The notes beneath the pieces were generated by a model that saw only the letters and a list, made by a program, of their open reading frames with translations, was not told where the DNA came from and searched no databases. DNA of 64,000 nt from Victivallales bacterium (GTDB taxonomy: Bacteria > Verrucomicrobiota > Lentisphaeria > Oligosphaerales > Oligosphaeraceae), in assembly GCA_017535315.1 (NCBI GenBank), contig JAFXUD010000040.1, positions 1 to 64,000 on the forward strand. The letters are read 5' to 3'. The position numbers and the translations under genes are program-made. Shown here piece by piece: positions 60,425 to 64,000 of this stretch. The first letter of the stretch is position 1; each line of letters starts with the position of its first letter.

Positions 60425-63019
60425 ATGAAATCAGTGTTTGCACTTATGGGAATCGCATTGAGTCTGTTGGCGTTCGAGGAAGTTAACATCCTCAAGTCCA
60501 TCCATTTCACGGGAAATGAGTATTTCATGCCTGGCACGCTTGACTGCTGGAATGTTGATGCCTGCGACATCGAGTTCAACCCGATCAAAGTCCTGAAGGG
60601 AGAGGCTCCCGACGGCGGCAATGCCGTTCGAATCAACATCCCGCAAGGCGAGGTGTTCCGCCAGCAGAATATCTATCTGGTTGCTGGCGAAAAATACCGT
60701 TTCGGCGGATTTGTGCGTACCAGCGGCTTCAACACACCGACCAGCTCCATCCGCGTATGGAACAACGGATGGACAAAAGAGCTCATTTCGCCAGAAATCC
60801 CTGCGGACACCCACGGGAAATGGGTGAAAATTGAAAAGGAGGGCATTATGCCCACTTCTCCAAACGGACGTTATACCTACGGGATTTACGCAAAAACACC
60901 AAGTGGCACACTGGATTTTGCATGTCCATACCTGATACCGCTGTCAGAAAAGGCGCTGGCTGGTTCCAAAGTGGACCAAGAGGAAACGCTGATGCTGAAT
61001 CGCATCGTCCCTGTCTATCCCCTTCTGATGAAGATTGACGTTGCCGCACCATCCATGAGATTCTTCGTCTCCACATTCCTGGAGAAAGAAGAGACCGCCT
61101 ACAGGCTAGGCGTCCAGACCAGGATGAAAGCAGATGCGGAATGGTCGCCCATCGCCTATTATGAGTTTGGCAAGGACCAACTGGTCGATACCAAATTGGG
61201 CAAACTGCCCCTTGGCGACGGAAAACTGCGGGTTGCCCTCTATGAAAAGGCGGGCAATGTCCAAGTCACCAGCAATGAATATGACATCCGCGTCATCCAA
61301 ACACCACCCAAGGCGAATCTGAAGCGCTTGAACAACATGGTCCACGAAATCTTGGATGTACCTCTGAAAAACGGCGAAACAATCTTTGACAATCCGCGCG
61401 ACGGATGGGTCTTCATTGGATTCGACAAGCCCTATCCAGCCGCAAAGGCCTATCTGGACGGCGACAACAAGCCCATTGTCCTCTACCGTGAAGATGAGCC
61501 ATCGGACACGATGCGCCTGCTTCCTCTGGGGAAACACAGCCTCCGCATTGAGAGCGCACCAGAAGGCGGGCGGCTGCTGATTCGCTCCGTCGCGCAGATC
61601 ATGCTCTATCCGCTGGCCATCCACGAGAAAAAGGACATCAACAACTTCCGCTATGACCTGCCCTTCTTCCGCAAGCACCTGCTCCACTCCATCAACTTCT
61701 TCGATACGGAGACTTGGCTGCCCAAGACTCCCTATCAACTCAAAATCGACGCGGAAGTCGCGGAGCGCGGCTTGAAAATCACAGGCAGCCGCTGGCTGTT
61801 CGCGCATGAGAAACAATCGGAACTAGACAAGATGGAGGAGGCCATACGGAACAATCCCACCTTGCAGCGAAACTGGGGAATCACCATCGACGAACTTGCC
61901 TTGACATCCTCGCCCAACAGAATCAACGCTACAGCCGAGGCTCTCTGGAGAATGACCGACATGGAAAAGCGCGTCTATCTCTGGTGCTGCGGCGTCACAA
62001 ACGCCTTCTTCTCAATTCCGCGTCTGCATCATAATCTTCTCTCCGCTGGTTCCAACGTATCCCAAAGCGAGGGCAAGATTTTCCTCGAGACCTACGTTGG
62101 CACCCGACGCACCGAAGCCGATGTCGAGAAGTATCTGGAGTACATCCCCAAACACCTGGAAATCGCACGCAAACTCACCCCAGACGCAGGTGAACGCTTC
62201 ATGATGCTCATGAGCGGCTATACAACTCCTGAAGTCTGGAACATCAACAACTATCCAGAGGCCGACATCAAAGTGCTCTTCGACCGCTTCTTCAACATCC
62301 TCGCCACCGATCCACGCATGGACGGCCTTTACGGAATGGGCTGCTACAGCATCGGCCACACCGACGAGGAACTGGTCCGCTGGATCGGCAAGCTGATGCG
62401 CTACTACTGCGTGGAAGGAGGTACCGAACCGCTTTCAAAGAAATATGGCTTCAAATACAACCCTGGACATCTCAAAGACGGTGACTTCGAGGAGGGATTC
62501 AAGCACTGGACGATCGAGCCAGCCGAACAGGATGGCATCCAACTCAAGAAACTCACAGGCTATGGACGCAACATCCAGTGCCGCAAAGGTATTCCATCGG
62601 GGCATGGAGATACGGTAGCCCTCTTCACCCGCAGCGTCAAGGCACCCAATCGCCTCTCACAGAAGGCCGTGGGACTGACACCTGGCAAACTCTACTGCCT
62701 CTCTTTCATGACCGTCGATTACGACGACTACCTCAAACCCAACAACAAGCATCTGGAGGTTGTCTTCAACGCCACCATATCCGACGCGGAACTTATTCCT
62801 GAGGTCTGCTGCAAACGCGTCTTCCCCATTGCCTGGGGTGGCAAGGGAGACACCAGGCCTGGCACACCAGAGAAGATTATCCAGCGCATTGTTTTCCGCG
62901 CCCAGAAGGAGACGGCCACAATCACCTTCTCCGACTGGTCATCTGACACAGAGGCAGGCGGCCCCGCTGGCGTCCACCGCATCATCAACTGGATCGGCGT
63001 GAAACCATATTTTCAGTGA
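60425..63019 (+). CDS. Unrecognised secreted protein with carbohydrate-binding-like ends
   Basis: About 864 residues with a signal peptide (MKSVFALMGIALSLLAFEE). Residues about 25-170 and the last 185 (from GDFEEGFKHWTIEP) have CBM4/9-like jelly-roll patterns. The centre (about 430-670) has a TIM-barrel-like run but I could not match a family or catalytic pair. GAGG precedes ATG 60425. It probably forms an operon with the heparinase-family gene and acts on the same polysaccharide. Confidence 0.6.
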   Translation: MKSVFALMGIALSLLAFEEVNILKSIHFTGNEYFMPGTLDCWNVDACDIEFNPIKVLKGEAPDGGNAVRINIPQGEVFRQQNIYLVAGEKYRFGGFVRTSGFNTPTSSIRVWNNGWTKELISPEIPADTHGKWVKIEKEGIMPTSPNGRYTYGIYAKTPSGTLDFACPYLIPLSEKALAGSKVDQEETLMLNRIVPVYPLLMKIDVAAPSMRFFVSTFLEKEETAYRLGVQTRMKADAEWSPIAYYEFGKDQLVDTKLGKLPLGDGKLRVALYEKAGNVQVTSNEYDIRVIQTPPKANLKRLNNMVHEILDVPLKNGETIFDNPRDGWVFIGFDKPYPAAKAYLDGDNKPIVLYREDEPSDTMRLLPLGKHSLRIESAPEGGRLLIRSVAQIMLYPLAIHEKKDINNFRYDLPFFRKHLLHSINFFDTETWLPKTPYQLKIDAEVAERGLKITGSRWLFAHEKQSELDKMEEAIRNNPTLQRNWGITIDELALTSSPNRINATAEALWRMTDMEKRVYLWCCGVTNAFFSIPRLHHNLLSAGSNVSQSEGKIFLETYVGTRRTEADVEKYLEYIPKHLEIARKLTPDAGERFMMLMSGYTTPEVWNINNYPEADIKVLFDRFFNILATDPRMDGLYGMGCYSIGHTDEELVRWIGKLMRYYCVEGGTEPLSKKYGFKYNPGHLKDGDFEEGFKHWTIEPAEQDGIQLKKLTGYGRNIQCRKGIPSGHGDTVALFTRSVKAPNRLSQKAVGLTPGKLYCLSFMTVDYDDYLKPNNKHLEVVFNATISDAELIPEVCCKRVFPIAWGGKGDTRPGTPEKIIQRIVFRAQKETATITFSDWSSDTEAGGPAGVHRIINWIGVKPYFQ

Positions 63020-63100
63020 GCCCTGTAGCAAATGCCGAAGGCACCATTGCCACGCCACAAGGCAAAACCACCGTGTAATTGCGTGCTAGCCAAAAAACTA

Positions 63101-63244
63101 AGGAGGTATTATCAAAACTAGTGCGAAATGTGCTAAGAGATGGGTGCGATGGCTAGGCTCGAAGCCGAACTTTCGTGTAACGAGAGGCGTTGCCAACGCC
63201 AATGTGTTCTTATTGACGCGCATTTTGATGATAGTTTTACCTCT
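63101..63244. repeat. Palindromic repeat family B, copy 2
   Basis: 144 bp, ends AGGAGGTATTATCAAAACTA and ATAGTTTTACCTCT. It keeps most of the core of copy 1 (36705-36860), with a deletion of roughly 8-12 bp in the left half. It lies between the stop at 63019 and the stop of the minus-strand ORF at 63308; the rest of that gap shows nothing else. Confidence 0.88.
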
Positions 63245-63307
63245 AAGATTTGCATAACAGAAAGTGCAAGGTCGTAACGAAGATTTCGTCGTCGATTATT
63301 TGACCTC

Positions 63308-64000
63308 TCACTCCACTTCCAGCAGGACGTATTGCACAACGCTGGCATTGACGAGTTTTCCGTTCTGGATGGCCAGGCAGTCCAGCATAGGTGACATATT
63401 GCGTACGTCATAGCCAGCTTCAATCTCAAACATTTGAATGGTGCCGTCATGCCAGCGCCACTGGGAGCGTGAATTGCCATAACCGTAGAAGCGAATGGCC
63501 CCGAGTCCGATGCGTCCGTCCACATCGACCAACTGGCGACAGACCTCCTTCTGCGTTTCTGCGTCTGGAATCACGGCTACACGCGCACCCACGTAGCGGC
63601 AGAGAGGCTCGACCACATACGAAGTTAAGAGGAGTTTGGCGAGGATAAAGTGCCGTCTATTGGCCGTGATGCGCCTTACAATGCATGGGGCTGATGCGAC
63701 ATGTCCAGTCAGGACATCGCCACGATGCTCCCACTGCTCCCTGTTGTCCCATTGAAGAATCATGCCAGGCGTCGTGGTTTCCTTTGTCGCCACGATAAAA
63801 CGGTTTTCGTCGGCGGTAAGGCAGTTTCGCTCTTCGGAGACATTGCTTGGCAACTCCTTCCAATCCAAGGCAACGCCATCTGAAAGGCGTCTCCATGCAC
63901 CGTCCTTGTACTCTGCGCCGACCAATGTAGGGAAGCCATCCACCCCGTTGACCAGGTGGTGGAGCAACTTACACTCATCGGCGGAGGTCGGTTCGAATAG
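63308..64000 (-). CDS. Unrecognised protein, N-terminus beyond the edge
   Basis: At least 230 residues; the frame stays open to the window edge, so the true start is outside. A TTG at 63967 is not needed. The visible part is beta-rich (MILQWDNREQWEHRGDV, then RIGLGAIRFYGYGNSRSQWRWHDG) and ends VVQYVLLEVE. I recognise no family. Confidence 0.6.
   Translation of the reverse strand, partial: LFEPTSADECKLLHHLVNGVDGFPTLVGAEYKDGAWRRLSDGVALDWKELPSNVSEERNCLTADENRFIVATKETTTPGMILQWDNREQWEHRGDVLTGHVASAPCIVRRITANRRHFILAKLLLTSYVVEPLCRYVGARVAVIPDAETQKEVCRQLVDVDGRIGLGAIRFYGYGNSRSQWRWHDGTIQMFEIEAGYDVRNMSPMLDCLAIQNGKLVNASVVQYVLLEVE

Overview
The window looks like chromosomal DNA from a member of the Lentisphaerota (Victivallis/Oligosphaera type) or a close PVC relative. 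This is inferred from content, since there is no rRNA or other phylogenetic marker. The clues are three short secreted proteins that begin with the FTLIELLVV pseudopilin signature and end in a HGNQAN..DGH motif or similar, a type II secretion (T2SS) operon, many large secreted glycan-active proteins with signal peptides, and MoxR/DUF58/transglutaminase genes. I found no rRNA, tRNA, CRISPR array, transposase or phage gene.

Layout. 1-17.5 kb is a glycan and small-molecule uptake region: an alpha-galactosidase-like enzyme whose stop codon lies in a 14-bp tandem repeat; a TPP riboswitch driving a CytX-type pyrimidine transporter; a secreted glycerophosphodiesterase-like protein; two large secreted glycosidase-like proteins separated by an AAA/DUF4143 ATPase with three upstream 22-bp repeats; a GntR/LacI-type regulator with an MFS transporter; and two DegT-family aminotransferases. 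17.5-25 kb is one minus-strand run: SNF2 helicase, YkgJ/glycosyltransferase fusion, a 98-residue Gly-rich repeat protein, a secreted jelly-roll-like protein and an orphan YejE-type permease with a large insertion. 25-29 kb holds a DUF362 ferredoxin-type protein, a membrane protein, a cysteine desulfurase homologue and a ThuA protein.

29-39 kb is a T2SS operon (gspI-J-K-L-M-C-D-E order, minus strand) without gspF, gspG or gspH. Its C, D and L subunits carry long low-complexity segments. 39-43 kb has DUF58, a Xer recombinase and a BatA/VWA protein. 43-47.3 kb has an MBL-fold hydrolase, a GH32/43-like propeller protein, tag and a PIG-L-type deacetylase. 47.4-49.3 kb is a divergent pair of recently duplicated pseudopilin-like genes. 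49.4-54.3 kb is an FHA-MoxR / DUF58 / TgpA-like operon. 54.7-64 kb has an aminotransferase, a third pseudopilin-like gene, a heparinase II/III-family protein, an unrecognised secreted protein and a truncated ORF at the edge.

How it fits together: secreted enzymes cut host or plant glycans, the T2SS probably exports some of them and uses pseudopilins (the major one is encoded elsewhere), and MFS, CytX and regulator genes handle uptake. Layered over this are at least three families of dispersed palindromic elements of about 85-200 bp, two heptamer repeat tracts, and shared operator-like palindromes (for example, the same 15-bp palindrome upstream of the alpha-galactosidase-like and PIG-L-like genes). 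These non-coding repeats and several enzymes with altered catalytic motifs are the most unusual content.
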